From Prevotellaceae bacterium (GTDB lineage Bacteria; Bacteroidota; Bacteroidia; Bacteroidales; Bacteroidaceae), in the NCBI GenBank assembly GCA_021204865.1, contig JAJPYQ010000032.1, positions 12,048 through 76,047 of the forward strand: 64,000 nt of DNA, in the 5' to 3' direction. The position numbers and the translations under genes were made by a program. Position 1 is the stretch's first letter, and each line of letters starts with the position of its first letter. The notes under the pieces were generated by a model. That model saw nothing but the letters and a program-made list of their open reading frames with translations. It did not search any database and was not told the origin of the DNA. This document shows positions 1 to 9,972 of the stretch, piece after piece.

Positions 1-78
1 GCGGTCGCTCCGTCGGACCGTTCGCGGTCGCTCCGTCGGACCGTTCGCGGTCGCTCCGTCGGACCGTTCGCGGTCGCT
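1..78. repeat. 23-bp tandem repeat, 3 full copies plus partial (gcggtcgctccgtcggaccgttc)
   Basis: Units at 1-23, 24-46, 47-69, partial 70-78. Confidence 0.95.
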
Positions 79-107
79 AAGTTAAGGCTCTCTGGTCAAG
101 GCGCAAG

Positions 108-138
108 AAAGGCCACACCCTGCGTGGGCGTGGCCTTT
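108..138. terminator. Intrinsic-terminator-like hairpin downstream of the nitroreductase gene
   Basis: AAGGCCACaCCC-tgcgt-GGGcGTGGCCTT inverted repeat. Confidence 0.6.
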
Positions 139-167
139 GTGCGGCTCAGTTGAAGGCTATGCCAAGC

Positions 168-809
168 CTACTGCCAAGCGTCTCCGTCCCAAGTCTGAAG
201 GCGGATGTTCCCGGGCTTCCACTTGTCCTTCGGCTCAGGCTGCTCGTCGGGGTGGCCGATGGCGATGATGTTGAGCGGCACGAGGTTGGGGGGCAGGCGG
301 AGCAGCTCCCTCATGAACGTGACACGCTCCTCGATAGGGTGCACTCCGCACCACACTGCCCCGAGCCCAAGGGCGTGCGCCGCGAGCAGGAGGTTCTCCG
401 TGGCGGCCGAGGCGTCCTGCACCCAGTAGTCCTGCCCCTCGCCCTCGAAGGTGCTGCCGAGGTCGCCGCACACCACGATGGCGAGAGGGGCAGAGGCGAG
501 CATACGGGCGGTGTCTATCCGCCTCGGCACGCTGTCGAGTATGGCGCGGTCGGTGATTACCACGAAGCGCCAAGGCTGCAGGTTGCCCGCCGTGGGGGCA
601 GCCATGGCGGCGCGGAGAAGGGTCTCCACCGTGTCACGCCCCACCTCCTCGGGGGTGTACGCCCTGACGCTCGTGCGAGTGGCGATGGCTGTGAGCACCT
701 CCCGCCCTTCCTCTGAGGTCTTCACCTTGGGGAAGAGGCAGACCTTAATGAGCAGCGCCGCCACGGCAAGGCACAGCAGCGCGATGATGATGTTCTTCGT
801 CCTTTTCAT
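168..809 (-). CDS. Nitroreductase family protein with N-terminal TM/signal anchor
   Basis: RTSVRAYTPEEV and AAMAAPTAGNLQPWRFVVITD motifs. Confidence 0.85.
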   Translation of the reverse strand: MKRTKNIIIALLCLAVAALLIKVCLFPKVKTSEEGREVLTAIATRTSVRAYTPEEVGRDTVETLLRAAMAAPTAGNLQPWRFVVITDRAILDSVPRRIDTARMLASAPLAIVVCGDLGSTFEGEGQDYWVQDASAATENLLLAAHALGLGAVWCGVHPIEERVTFMRELLRLPPNLVPLNIIAIGHPDEQPEPKDKWKPGNIRLQTWDGDAWQ

Positions 810-853
810 ATCTGTGGGGTTAAGTGTGTTTCTCTTGGCTGCGGGCTATGCTC

Positions 854-1273
854 TCACCAGGTGTTAAGGTGGAACTCCAGCCCTTCGTGCCTGTACCTTG
901 GGAACATCCTGTCCGAGCTTACCAGCATAGTCCTGTCGGAGATAGCCTGCGCTATAATGAGGCGGTCGATGGGGTCTCTGTGATCCTCGTAAAGGGTCAG
1001 CGCCTCCTCCGCCCTGACGTGCTTCTCAGTGACGGGCTCCACCTTTATGCCGAACTCCTCGAGACGGTCGAGCACTCCCTCGTTCTTCCGCCACTCTTTG
1101 CTCCTCTTGATGTTTCCCTTAAGCACAAGGTCGACAAGCTCGTGAGCGCACGCCGCAGACGTGAACAAGACGTTCGCCTCGTCCGTCAGCAGAGCCATTG
1201 TGTCATTGTCAATGCGCCCGTGAACATCGTTAACCAAGAACACAAGGATGTTTGTGTCAAGGTAGAGCCTCAT
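854..1273 (-). CDS. PIN-domain protein, probable VapC-type toxin
   Basis: MRLYLDTNILVFLV start, conserved acidic residues, RDPIDRLIIAQA motif; overlaps the upstream small ORF by 4 bp. Confidence 0.85.
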   Translation of the reverse strand: MRLYLDTNILVFLVNDVHGRIDNDTMALLTDEANVLFTSAACAHELVDLVLKGNIKRSKEWRKNEGVLDRLEEFGIKVEPVTEKHVRAEEALTLYEDHRDPIDRLIIAQAISDRTMLVSSDRMFPRYRHEGLEFHLNTW

Positions 1274-1467
1274 TTCATCACTGCTTTAAGGTTCTTGATT
1301 ATAAAATACTTCTTCTTCGGCTCGTTGCTGAAGATCCACTCCCCAAGCTTGTTCAGCTTTGGCACTCTTGCCCGCAGCTCCGCCCACTCCTCAGGCGTTC
1401 TCTTGTGCGGCTCACGGTTGATGTCGTTCACTTTCTCCTTCTTCATATCGCTCAGGTCTTTAATCAT
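1270..1467 (-). CDS. Small protein, probable antitoxin partner of the PIN toxin
   Basis: 65 aa, 4-bp overlap with PIN gene. Confidence 0.55.
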   Translation of the reverse strand: MIKDLSDMKKEKVNDINREPHKRTPEEWAELRARVPKLNKLGEWIFSNEPKKKYFIIKNLKAVMK

Positions 1468-1515
1468 TTAAGGCAGTACAAGCGCCCCGACCTTTCGTCG
1501 CAGGCGCTTGCCCTT

Positions 1516-1591
1516 GGGTGGTTAGTGGGATTCGAACCCACGACATTCAGAACCACAATCTGACGCTCTAACCAGCTGAACTATAACCACC
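1516..1591 (-). tRNA. tRNA-His (GTG)
   Basis: Reverse complement GGTGGTTATAGTTCAGCTGGTTAGAGCGTCAGATTGTGGTTCTGAATGTCGTGGGTTCGAATCCCACTAACCACCC folds as a cloverleaf, anticodon GTG, extra 5' G. Confidence 0.95.
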
Positions 1592-1654
1592 ATGTCTCTG
1601 GTTGACGGACGCGAAGGTAAGCCTTTAGCTTGAGACCGCCAAGGGAAAGGCGAC

Positions 1655-2533
1655 TTATTTGTAGTACTCCCGCTTGCCCGCGGCGAGGGTGTTGAGCATA
1701 AGCATGCAGATGGTCATCGGCCCCACGCCCCCGGGCACGGGGGTTATGAAGCTGCACAAGGGGGCTACCTCGTCGAACTTCACGTCGCCCGTGAGGCGGT
1801 AGCCTGTCTTGCGTGAAGGGTCGGGCACACGGGTCGTGCCAACGTCGATGACCACGCAGCCGGGCTTCACCATATCAGCCCTAAGGAACTCGGGCTGCCC
1901 TATGGCTGCGATGATGATGTCCGCCCTCTGGCACTCCTCCCTTAGCGTCGGGCTTTGGCTGTGGCAGACGGTGACCGTGGAGTTCCCCCACTGCTTCTGC
2001 ATCATAAGCTGAGCCATCGGCTTGCCAACTATGTTGCTGCGCCCGAGGATGACGCACTTCTTTCCCTTCGTCTCAACGCCGTAGCGGCGCAGCAGGGTGA
2101 GTATGCCCAGAGGCGTGGCGCTGATGAACGCCGGCAAGCCTATTGCCATCCTTCCCACGTTGACGGGGTGGAAGCCGTCCACGTCCTTGCGGTAGTCGAT
2201 AGCCTCGATGACCCGCTGCTCGCTGATGTGCCTTGGCAGGGGCAGCTGCACGATGAAGCCGTCAACGTCCGTGTCGGTGTTAAGCTCGCCTATCTTGCGC
2301 AGCAGCTCCTCCTCCGTTACATCCTCCTCGAAGCGCACCAGCGTGCTCTTAAAGCCACAGACCCCGCAAGCCACCACCTTGTTGCGCACGTAGGTCTCGC
2401 TCCCCCCGTCGTGCCCCACCAGTATGGCCGCCAGATGAGGCTGCTTGCCTCCCTTGGCGACTATCTCGTCCACCTCAGCCCTTATCTCTTCCTTAATCTT
2501 TGCGGCCGTAGCCTTACCGTCTATCAGTTCCAT
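1655..2533 (-). CDS. folD: Methylenetetrahydrofolate dehydrogenase/cyclohydrolase FolD
   Basis: [38 protein letters not shown] motifs. Confidence 0.97.
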   Translation of the reverse strand: MELIDGKATAAKIKEEIRAEVDEIVAKGGKQPHLAAILVGHDGGSETYVRNKVVACGVCGFKSTLVRFEEDVTEEELLRKIGELNTDTDVDGFIVQLPLPRHISEQRVIEAIDYRKDVDGFHPVNVGRMAIGLPAFISATPLGILTLLRRYGVETKGKKCVILGRSNIVGKPMAQLMMQKQWGNSTVTVCHSQSPTLREECQRADIIIAAIGQPEFLRADMVKPGCVVIDVGTTRVPDPSRKTGYRLTGDVKFDEVAPLCSFITPVPGGVGPMTICMLMLNTLAAGKREYYK

Positions 2534-2551
2534 ATTGTGTGCTTTAGTTAT

Positions 2552-3892
2552 TCAACGCCTTCCCCTTTGCATCTGAGCAGCCTTCTTCATAAACCCAGGG
2601 TCGGTGGCGGTCTTGAGCATCTTCCTCATCTGGTCGAACTGCTTGATAAGGCGGTTCACCTCCTGTATGTCCCTGCCGCTTCCCTTGGCTATGCGCAGGC
2701 GTCGGCTTGAGTTGAGGATGGCGGGGTTCTCCCTCTCCTTAGGTGTCATGCTCAGGATGATGGCTTCCGTTCCCTTGAAGGCGTTGTCGTCTATCTCCAC
2801 GTCCTTCAACGCCTTGCCAACGCCTGGTATCATACTTGCCAGCTCCTTTATGTTACCCATCTTCTTCACCTGCTGTATCTGCTTGTAGAAGTCCCAGAAG
2901 TCGAACTTGTTCCGCTTTATCTTAGCCTCGAGTTTCCTTGCCTCCTTCTCGTCGAACTGCTCCTGCGCCCTCTCAACGAGCGAGACGATGTCTCCCATAC
3001 CGAGGATGCGGTCTGCCATACGCTGGGGGTGGAAGAGGTCTATCGCCTCCATCTTCTCGCCAGTGCCGATGAACTTGATGGGCTTCTGCACGACGGAGCG
3101 GATGGTTATGGCCGCTCCTCCTCGTGTGTCTCCGTCAAGCTTGGTCAGCACCACGCCTGTGTAGTCGAGCCTCTCGTTGAACTCCTTCGCCGTGTTCACA
3201 GCGTCCTGCCCTGTCATTGCGTCTACCACGAAGAGCGTCTCCTCAGGGTTCGTCGCCTCCTTGATGTCGCTTATCTGCCGCATCAGCTCTTCGTCGATGG
3301 CGAGGCGGCCAGCCGTGTCAACGATAACCACGTCGTTAGCCTTCGCCCTTGCCTCCCCGATAGCATTAAGGGCAACCTGCACGGGGTCGGTCGCCCCTTC
3401 CTCAATGTGCACAGGCACGCCCACCTGCTCTGCCAGCACCCTCAGCTGCTCCATAGCCGCCGGGCGGAAGGTGTCGCAGGCGGCAAGCAAGGGTCGCTTT
3501 GCCCGCTTCTCCTTCAGCAGCTTGGCGAGCTTGGCGCTGAACGTAGTCTTGCCAGAGCCGTTCAGCCCAGCCATCAGTATCACCGAAGGGTTGCCCGCCC
3601 TGCCCGTCACCGTTAGCTCGGCAGTCTCGCCTCCCATCAGCGCCGCCAGCTCGTCGTGTACTATCTTCACCATCATCTGCCCTGGCTTGACGGCGGTGAG
3701 CACGTTCTGTCCCAATGCCTTCTGCTTGACGGTGTCGGTGAAGGTCTTAGCCACCTTGTAGCTCACGTCAGCGTCGAGTAGAGAGCGGCGCACCTCCTTC
3801 AGCGTCTCGGCGACGTTTATCTCCGTTATCTTGCCCTCGCCCTTGAGTATCTTGAACGAGCGCTCCAGCCTTTCGCTTAAGTTCTCAAACAT
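2552..3892 (-). CDS. ffh: Signal recognition particle protein Ffh (start likely [13 protein letters not shown])
   Basis: [44 protein letters not shown] motifs. Confidence 0.97.
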   Translation of the reverse strand: MFENLSERLERSFKILKGEGKITEINVAETLKEVRRSLLDADVSYKVAKTFTDTVKQKALGQNVLTAVKPGQMMVKIVHDELAALMGGETAELTVTGRAGNPSVILMAGLNGSGKTTFSAKLAKLLKEKRAKRPLLAACDTFRPAAMEQLRVLAEQVGVPVHIEEGATDPVQVALNAIGEARAKANDVVIVDTAGRLAIDEELMRQISDIKEATNPEETLFVVDAMTGQDAVNTAKEFNERLDYTGVVLTKLDGDTRGGAAITIRSVVQKPIKFIGTGEKMEAIDLFHPQRMADRILGMGDIVSLVERAQEQFDEKEARKLEAKIKRNKFDFWDFYKQIQQVKKMGNIKELASMIPGVGKALKDVEIDDNAFKGTEAIILSMTPKERENPAILNSSRRLRIAKGSGRDIQEVNRLIKQFDQMRKMLKTATDPGFMKKAAQMQRGRR

Positions 3893-3968
3893 TTTCCCTT
3901 GCGTCTTACGGTTTACGGCGGCAAAGGTAAGCAGTTTATGTGAGAAATGCCTAACTTTGCCTGCGAAT

Positions 3969-4439
3969 ATGAAGAACGAGAGCAGGAAGGACGAGGGGCT
4001 GCGTGCCTTGGGGAGCAAGACGACGTACCGGCAAGACTATGCCCCCGAGGTGCTTGAGACGTTCGAGAACCGCCACCGTGAGAACGACTACTGGGTAGTG
4101 CTCCGCTGCCCCGAGTTCACCAGCCTTTGCCCGATAACAGGGCAGCCTGACTTCGCGGAGATAGTCATCCGCTACCTGCCCGATGTGCGGATGGTGGAGA
4201 GCAAGAGCCTTAAGCTGTACCTCTTCAGCTACCGCAACCACGGCGACTTCCACGAGGACTGCGTGAACAAGATAATGAAGGACCTCGTCGCCCTGATGCA
4301 GCCACGTTACATCGAGGTGGAGGGGCGCTTCCGCCCTCGGGGAGGGATAAGCATCCACCCCTTCGCCAACTACGGGCAGCCCGGCACCAAGTATGAGGAG
4401 ATGGCTGCCCAGCGGCTGCTTCACTATCAGCTCAACTAA
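3969..4439 (+). CDS. queF: NADPH-dependent 7-cyano-7-deazaguanine reductase QueF
   Basis: [45 protein letters not shown] box just upstream. Confidence 0.95.
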   Translation: MKNESRKDEGLRALGSKTTYRQDYAPEVLETFENRHRENDYWVVLRCPEFTSLCPITGQPDFAEIVIRYLPDVRMVESKSLKLYLFSYRNHGDFHEDCVNKIMKDLVALMQPRYIEVEGRFRPRGGISIHPFANYGQPGTKYEEMAAQRLLHYQLN

Positions 4440-4457
4440 GACTAACCACAGAATACC

Positions 4458-5477
4458 ATGGGCATCAACTACAGGAGGAGGATAAGGCTGTTCCCCGGCG
4501 TTACCCTTAACATCAGCAAGCGGGGCATAAGCACCACCGTCGGCAAGAAGGGGATGAGCGTGAACGTCGGCAGCAAGGGGGCTTACCTCAACACGGGGCT
4601 GCCCGGCACGGGCGTCTACAGCAGGAAGAAGCTTTCGGGCGCGGGCAGCGGCAGTCAGCAGAGTACGGGAGGCTGCCTCCCGGGCGTAGGCTGCTGGTCG
4701 GCAGTGGCCTTGTTCATCGGCATCCTCGTCATACTGTACGCCCTCATCCTCATGGGCAGCGGCGTGGACGGACCGCTCCCCCTTGTCCTCACCATCGGCA
4801 TACTGCTCACGCTGCCCTTCTTCGTCAGTCTCATCAGCCACGGCTCAGGGTCATCGGCCGCCGAGGACATCCCCGACCCCCTCTTCCAGCAGATAGTCCT
4901 GGCCGTGGACGAGCTCTTCGAGTTCCTGCGCTCGCTGGCGAGGAAGCGCAAGCTGCTTGGCTCGATAGGCATCAACGTCGCAAGCACTGGCAAGTCCATC
5001 ACGGGCAGGGACAGGGGCTACTCCATCGACATAAGGATCGCCGTCCCAGCCCATACTGACCTGCTGAGGGTGTACAAGGGTCTCGGCTACGATGTCCATA
5101 GTAACACCGCCGAGAGCGTCGCCCTTGCCCTTTTCTCCATCCGGATGTTGAGGGTCAGCAAGGGGTTAGGGGAGGTGACTGAGCAGATGCTCCGTGGGAA
5201 GTTCTGGGAGGCAGCGCAGGGTGTCATCGAATCCACCGAATGCTACAAGTACGAGGGAGCGGACGACGTGCTCATCCTTGCGGATACACTCGAGAAGGCG
5301 GACGTCGACAAGAGCCTCGCGCCGCGGTACCTGACCCTCCTGCGCAACCTCTCGTCACTGCTCGCGCAGGTGAGCCCGGAGGCGACGCCCGAGGAGACAG
5401 CCTACCTCGACAGCTTGCAGCGGCAGATCGACGCGCTCTCAGGCGAAGGGGAGCAGCAGCCGCCAACCGAGGGTTGA
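4458..5477 (+). CDS. DUF4236 domain-containing membrane protein
   Basis: MGINYRRRIRLFPGVTLNISKRGISTTVGKKGMSVN N-terminus, two TM segments. Confidence 0.8.
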   Translation: MGINYRRRIRLFPGVTLNISKRGISTTVGKKGMSVNVGSKGAYLNTGLPGTGVYSRKKLSGAGSGSQQSTGGCLPGVGCWSAVALFIGILVILYALILMGSGVDGPLPLVLTIGILLTLPFFVSLISHGSGSSAAEDIPDPLFQQIVLAVDELFEFLRSLARKRKLLGSIGINVASTGKSITGRDRGYSIDIRIAVPAHTDLLRVYKGLGYDVHSNTAESVALALFSIRMLRVSKGLGEVTEQMLRGKFWEAAQGVIESTECYKYEGADDVLILADTLEKADVDKSLAPRYLTLLRNLSSLLAQVSPEATPEETAYLDSLQRQIDALSGEGEQQPPTEG

Positions 5478-5510
5478 GGGCACGACCCACCGTGGGTTGT
5501 CACGAAAACC

Positions 5511-5600
5511 AGCCGCTCCTTCTTGCAAGAACCAGCCGCTCCTCTTTGTAACAACCAGCCGCTCCTTCTTGCAACAACCAGCCGCTCCTTTTTGGCAAAG
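5511..5600. repeat. 23-bp tandem repeat, 4 imperfect copies (accagccgctccttcttgcaa(c/g)a)
   Basis: Four accagccgctcct cores spaced exactly 23 bp. Confidence 0.95.
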
Positions 5601-5717
5601 GGTACGGGTGGATATTTCCCTGTTTCATGGTGGCTTTTTCCGTCCCCTTGCTGTGCGTATTCAAATATTCCCTACCTTTTCGTCAATGTTCTAATATCGC
5701 ACGAAAATATCACAGCT

Positions 5718-5990
5718 ATGAGTATCAATTTCAGAAAGAGAATGAAGCTGCTACCCCGGCATCACCCTTAACTTCAGCAAGCGAGGTGTAAGCACCACCT
5801 TTGGCAAGAAGGGGATGCTTCTGGTTTAACGGGGGCTGCTGGTCGGCATTGGGATGGACGGCACTGGAGACGCGGAGCTCGACTCCTCCCTCGCGATGCG
5901 GGTAGGAGGGTCGATGTTCTCGGTGGGCGCAGTGATGCTGCTCTTGAGGCTTGTGCTGAGAGGCGGCTCAGGCGCACGTGGCGGGTCAAA
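5718..5990 (+). pseudogene. Decayed partial duplicate of the DUF4236 gene
   Basis: MSINFRKRMKLL then, after a 1-bp shift, PGITLNFSKRGVSTTFGKKGM; matches start of 4458..5477 protein. Confidence 0.8.
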
Positions 5991-6082
5991 AATTCCAGGC
6001 AATTAAGACCACAACCATTAAAGGGTTACGCCAACAACCCCTAAGGGTCTTCCGCGGCTCTTACTATATATATTAAGGAATG

Positions 6083-6790
6083 TCAGCTTAGGCTCTCGAA
6101 GTAGCTCTCAAGGGCTTCTTTCGCCGAGCCGTCCCCGCCCCGGAGGTCTTGGATGAGCCGTCCCCGCTCCATAAGGGCTATGCGCTGGCTGATGTCGACG
6201 GTATGCTGGAGGTTGTGGCTGCTCACGAGGATGGTTGCCCGCCTGTCGCGGTTATACTCCACGAGCAGTCGCTTCAGGGCGATCTGGCTGCCGGGGTCGA
6301 GGAAGTTGAACGGCTCGTCGAGGATGAGCACGCTGGGTCTTTGCAGGAGCGCTGCCACGATGCCTACCTTCTGCTTCAGTCCCGACGAGAGGTCGCGGAT
6401 GTACTTGCCCTCGTCCTCAATCTCCGCCTTGGTGAAGGGTCGCAAGAGGCGCAGCTGTTCACTTAAGTCGCTGTCACTTATGCCCGAGACCCGCGCCACA
6501 AAGCGGAAGAACTCCATCGGGGTTAGGTAGTCGATGAGGAAGCTCTCGTCGAGGAACGCTCCCACGTCTCCCTTCCACGCCTCTGAGCGTGCCACGTCGG
6601 TGCCGCCGATGGTCACCGTGCCTGTGTCCGGCTTCGACAGGTCGAGCATCAGGCGGAAGAGCGTGCTCTTGCCAGCACCGTTGTTCCCGACAAGGCCGAA
6701 CAGCGTGCCGCTCTCTATCTCGAAGTGCGGCACGTCGACGGCGGTCTTCTCCCCATACGTCTTCCTGAGCTGGTCAAGTACTATCTTCAT
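6083..6790 (-). CDS. ABC transporter ATP-binding protein
   Basis: GNNGAGKSTLF, LSSGLKQKVG, LILDEPFNFLDP. Confidence 0.95.
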   Translation of the reverse strand: MKIVLDQLRKTYGEKTAVDVPHFEIESGTLFGLVGNNGAGKSTLFRLMLDLSKPDTGTVTIGGTDVARSEAWKGDVGAFLDESFLIDYLTPMEFFRFVARVSGISDSDLSEQLRLLRPFTKAEIEDEGKYIRDLSSGLKQKVGIVAALLQRPSVLILDEPFNFLDPGSQIALKRLLVEYNRDRRATILVSSHNLQHTVDISQRIALMERGRLIQDLRGGDGSAKEALESYFESLS

Positions 6791-6805
6791 CTTCTGTCTT
6801 GTGTG

Positions 6806-8296
6806 TCAAGCGTTACGGGTAGCCCTGAAGCCCTCCATAATGTAGTGGCGGCGCAGCATGAAGCGTCGGTATACGCTGCGTATCCAGAGGCGGTGCGTGG
6901 CGATGCCGACTACACCGAGGGCGCTCATAACGAGGTACGCCCCCGTCTGGCCAAGGCACAGCACAAGCAGCCTCTCGGCTCCCAGCGAGCCGAAGAAGAC
7001 GCAAAGGCTCGCCACCTGCCTCGAGGCTGTGCCTCGCTGTGCGCTGAGCCCCCCGTTGAGGCGCAGCGTGTGGCGGTTGAAGGCAGCCATCTGGAACGTC
7101 AGGGGGTAGAGGCAGCCCGCGGTGAAGAGCATGAACGAGAGGCTCATAAGCGGGGGCTGCTTGCCCTGCAGCTCGAGGGGGAGCATCACGAGGGCAGGCA
7201 GGAGCAGCAGCGTGCAGTTGAAGTAGTACTTAGCCCTTAGCAGCCACTCCACGCTCTCCCTCCTCACCATCAGACAGTCTATATAGTTGCCCTCGTGGCA
7301 CATTATGTCCAGCAGCGTCACCGCCCCGAGCACGGCATAGGCGTAGAGGCAGATGAAGGAGGTCATGAAGGCGTTGTCGTACAGGTCGGAGAAGTATTGC
7401 ACGAGGGCGAGCACCACCATTGTGCCGATGCCAGCGAGGAAGGTGACGCGCGGGTTCTTGTTCCGTAGCCTGAGCCTGAGCTCCAGCTTAAGGTACTCCC
7501 CAACGATGCCGAGGCGGCCAAGGGCGCTTAGCCTGCTGTGCGTGTGTTCACCTCCCGTGTCCTCCCTTGCCGTCTCAAGGCGGACCATAGGCAGCTGCAC
7601 CCTATAGTTGAGCAGATAGCAAAGGGCAGCCGCCACTGCGAGCGACAGCAGGGGCAGGGGCTGCCACAAGGCGCAGCCGTGCAACAGCTCACGGCAGGGC
7701 ATGACGAGAGGTCTGCCTCCCACGTTTAGCAGCAAGGCTAAGCTGAGGTGCAGGGCAACGGGCAGGAGGCACCATAGCAGACGCTTAAGGCAGAGCGCCC
7801 TCACCAGCAGGTAGAACAGACTGTTGCACACGAAGAGCAGCCACCACCCAAGCAGCCAGCCCGCGAAGCCTACCCACCCGAGCAGGGGCAGGACACCTAT
7901 GACGGCGAACGGCACGAGCAGGAAGCCCCAGAAGAGATTGCCAGGCGAGAGCGCCGCCCGCAAGAGGTGAGTGTGCATGAGGAACGACCGCTTGACTGGC
8001 AGCAGGGCGTACTCTCGTGTCCGTTGCGCCGGTGTGTCCTGCAGGACGAAGCGCAGCCAGAAGTCGACGATAAGGATGTAGGGGAACGCCCCGTCGAGCC
8101 TGTGCATAGCCGCCACACCGCCTCCCCGCCACTCGAGGGGAAGCGCCACGCCCAGCAGCAGGAGCATTGCGGCGTAGTAGGCGAAGAGGAAGAAGAGGAA
8201 GAACTTAGTGAAGCGGTTGCGGGTGAAGAGGGGATGCCTGCGTGAGCGAAGCCTTTCGTTCTGGGCGAGCAGCTTGTAGAGCGCGTAGGCTTTCAT
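6806..8296 (-). CDS. Multi-TM ABC permease-like protein (probably DUF5687 family)
   Basis: Many TM segments, adjacent to ATPase gene. Confidence 0.65.
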   Translation of the reverse strand: MKAYALYKLLAQNERLRSRRHPLFTRNRFTKFFLFFLFAYYAAMLLLLGVALPLEWRGGGVAAMHRLDGAFPYILIVDFWLRFVLQDTPAQRTREYALLPVKRSFLMHTHLLRAALSPGNLFWGFLLVPFAVIGVLPLLGWVGFAGWLLGWWLLFVCNSLFYLLVRALCLKRLLWCLLPVALHLSLALLLNVGGRPLVMPCRELLHGCALWQPLPLLSLAVAAALCYLLNYRVQLPMVRLETAREDTGGEHTHSRLSALGRLGIVGEYLKLELRLRLRNKNPRVTFLAGIGTMVVLALVQYFSDLYDNAFMTSFICLYAYAVLGAVTLLDIMCHEGNYIDCLMVRRESVEWLLRAKYYFNCTLLLLPALVMLPLELQGKQPPLMSLSFMLFTAGCLYPLTFQMAAFNRHTLRLNGGLSAQRGTASRQVASLCVFFGSLGAERLLVLCLGQTGAYLVMSALGVVGIATHRLWIRSVYRRFMLRRHYIMEGFRATRNA

Positions 8297-8306
8297 CTAT
8301 GAGATT

Positions 8307-8375
8307 GCAAGCGTAGCTTGCTTCAAAAAGTGCCGGAGGTACTTAAGATGGATAGCCGTGGGTTGCAACCCACGG
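8307..8375 (-). repeat. Dispersed palindromic element, copy A, overlapping the trxB 3' end
   Basis: ccgtgggttgcaacccacggctatccatcttaagtacctccggcactttttgaagcaagctacgcttgc on minus strand; homologous to 18907-18968. Confidence 0.85.
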
Positions 8376-9303
8376 AGGAGTTGAGGTAACGCTCCGCCTC
8401 TATCGCCGCTATCGCCCCCGAGGAGGCGGCAATCACGGCTTGCCTGTAGCGGGGGTCAGCCACATCCCCGGCGGCGAACACGCCTCCGAGTGAGGTGCGG
8501 GTGGTGCCCCACTCTGTCTGGATGAAGCCCTCACCGTCAGTCGGCAGCCATGGAAGGAATGGCTCGCTGTTGGGCTTGTGCCCTATGGCGAGGAAGAAAC
8601 CATCGATGGGCAGGGTATACTCTCGCTCGTCCTTCTCGCCCTTCCTCTGCACGAGGCGTGCCGCCTCAAGACGCTCCTCTCCAAGGAGTTCAAGGGTGTT
8701 ATGTTCGAACAGCACCTCTATCTTGGGGTTCTCAAGGATGCGTTGCTGCATTATCCTTGAAGCCCTGAGGAATGGCTTCCGCACTATGACGTAGACCTTC
8801 TCGGCAAGCCCTGAGAGGTAGCTGGCTTCCTCGCAGGCTGTGTCTCCTCCCCCTACTACAGCGACGGTCTTGCCACGGTAGAAGAAGCCGTCGCACGTTG
8901 CGCAGGCGCTCACTCCCTTCCCCCTTAGGCGGCTCTCGCCCTCAATGCCGAGGTAGCGGGGCGATGCCCCCGTGGCGATGATAAGGCTGTCGGCAGAGAG
9001 CTCGCCGCCGTCGTCAAGCCAGAGGCGCAGCGGTCGTGCGGAGAGGTCAGTGCGAAGGCAGGTGGCGCTTCGCGTCTCCAGTCCAAGCCTTTCCGCCTGC
9101 TCTCGCATATTGTCCATTAGGTCGAAGCCCTCAACGCCCTCGGGGAAGCCGGGGTAGTTGCCTACGAGCGTGGTCTGTGTGAGCTGACCTCCAGGCAGCG
9201 TACCTTCGAGCAGAAGTGGGCGCAGCCCTGAGCGCAAGGCATAGATGGCGGCTGTGTAGCCCGCCGGTCCTGCGCCTATGATGATTAGCCTTAGGTGTTC
9301 CAT
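8323..9303 (-). CDS. trxB: Thioredoxin-disulfide reductase TrxB (start likely MEHLRLIIIGAGPAG)
   Basis: GAGPAGYTAAIYALRSGL, CATCDG redox motif, GGGDTACEEA. Confidence 0.95.
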   Translation of the reverse strand: MEHLRLIIIGAGPAGYTAAIYALRSGLRPLLLEGTLPGGQLTQTTLVGNYPGFPEGVEGFDLMDNMREQAERLGLETRSATCLRTDLSARPLRLWLDDGGELSADSLIIATGASPRYLGIEGESRLRGKGVSACATCDGFFYRGKTVAVVGGGDTACEEASYLSGLAEKVYVIVRKPFLRASRIMQQRILENPKIEVLFEHNTLELLGEERLEAARLVQRKGEKDEREYTLPIDGFFLAIGHKPNSEPFLPWLPTDGEGFIQTEWGTTRTSLGGVFAAGDVADPRYRQAVIAASSGAIAAIEAERYLNSSVGCNPRLSILSTSGTF

Positions 9304-9317
9304 AAGTAAAAGGGTAG

Positions 9318-9968
9318 CTATCGTAAGTCCACTACAAGGGCGTTGGGGTAGTCCGCTACGTGGAAGGTGAAGAGGCTGTCGTTGAGCTGCTGGTTCGCCT
9401 GTAAGTCGCTCACCACGATGCGTGTCCACTGGTCAGAGCCCTCGCGGAAGCTGAGGCGCACCAGCCGGAAGCCGCTGTCTATCTCAACGAACACCTCCCT
9501 CGGGTCGGCGCTCTTGCTGTTTGCGTTCATGAATATCTTGTAGCCCTTCGCCCCGTTGCTCAGGGTGCCCGCCTTCATCTTGTACTTGAACATCCCCGTC
9601 TGCTTGTACAGTTGCAGGACGTTGCAGGGGTTAGCCGCACGCTGTTCCTCTTCGGTAGGCTCTGTGAGCGACACCTCACGGTCGCCCGTCTGCATAGTCC
9701 ACTGACGTGTGCCGTCGAACCAGGCGAGCATCTGGTCGCTCTTTAGGCAGAAGCGTTTGCCCTTGATGCTAAGGGTGCCGCTCGTCGAGCCCTGCTCCGT
9801 CTTGCCAGAGAGCGAGGTGAGCGTGAACTTGAGGGTAGTGCCGCTTGTAGAGAAGATGTGCGAGTAGGCTTTGTCCATCACATCCTGTGCTGTGAGGTCT
9901 TGCGCCCGTGCCTCCGTGGAGAAGCATAGGGCGAGGAGAGCTGCCGTTATATAATAGGAAAGGGCCAT
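9318..9968 (-). CDS. LolA-like outer membrane lipoprotein carrier protein
   Basis: Signal peptide, LolA-like fold signature (MQTGDREVSLTEPTEEE). Confidence 0.8.
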   Translation of the reverse strand: MALSYYITAALLALCFSTEARAQDLTAQDVMDKAYSHIFSTSGTTLKFTLTSLSGKTEQGSTSGTLSIKGKRFCLKSDQMLAWFDGTRQWTMQTGDREVSLTEPTEEEQRAANPCNVLQLYKQTGMFKYKMKAGTLSNGAKGYKIFMNANSKSADPREVFVEIDSGFRLVRLSFREGSDQWTRIVVSDLQANQQLNDSLFTFHVADYPNALVVDLR

Positions 9969-9972
9969 CGTG

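Noticed and set aside
5475-5510. Third copy of the trxB-type palindromic element (gacccaccgtgggttgtc)
   Set aside because: Only the short palindrome resembles it; the ctatcc...acctccggc arm is absent.
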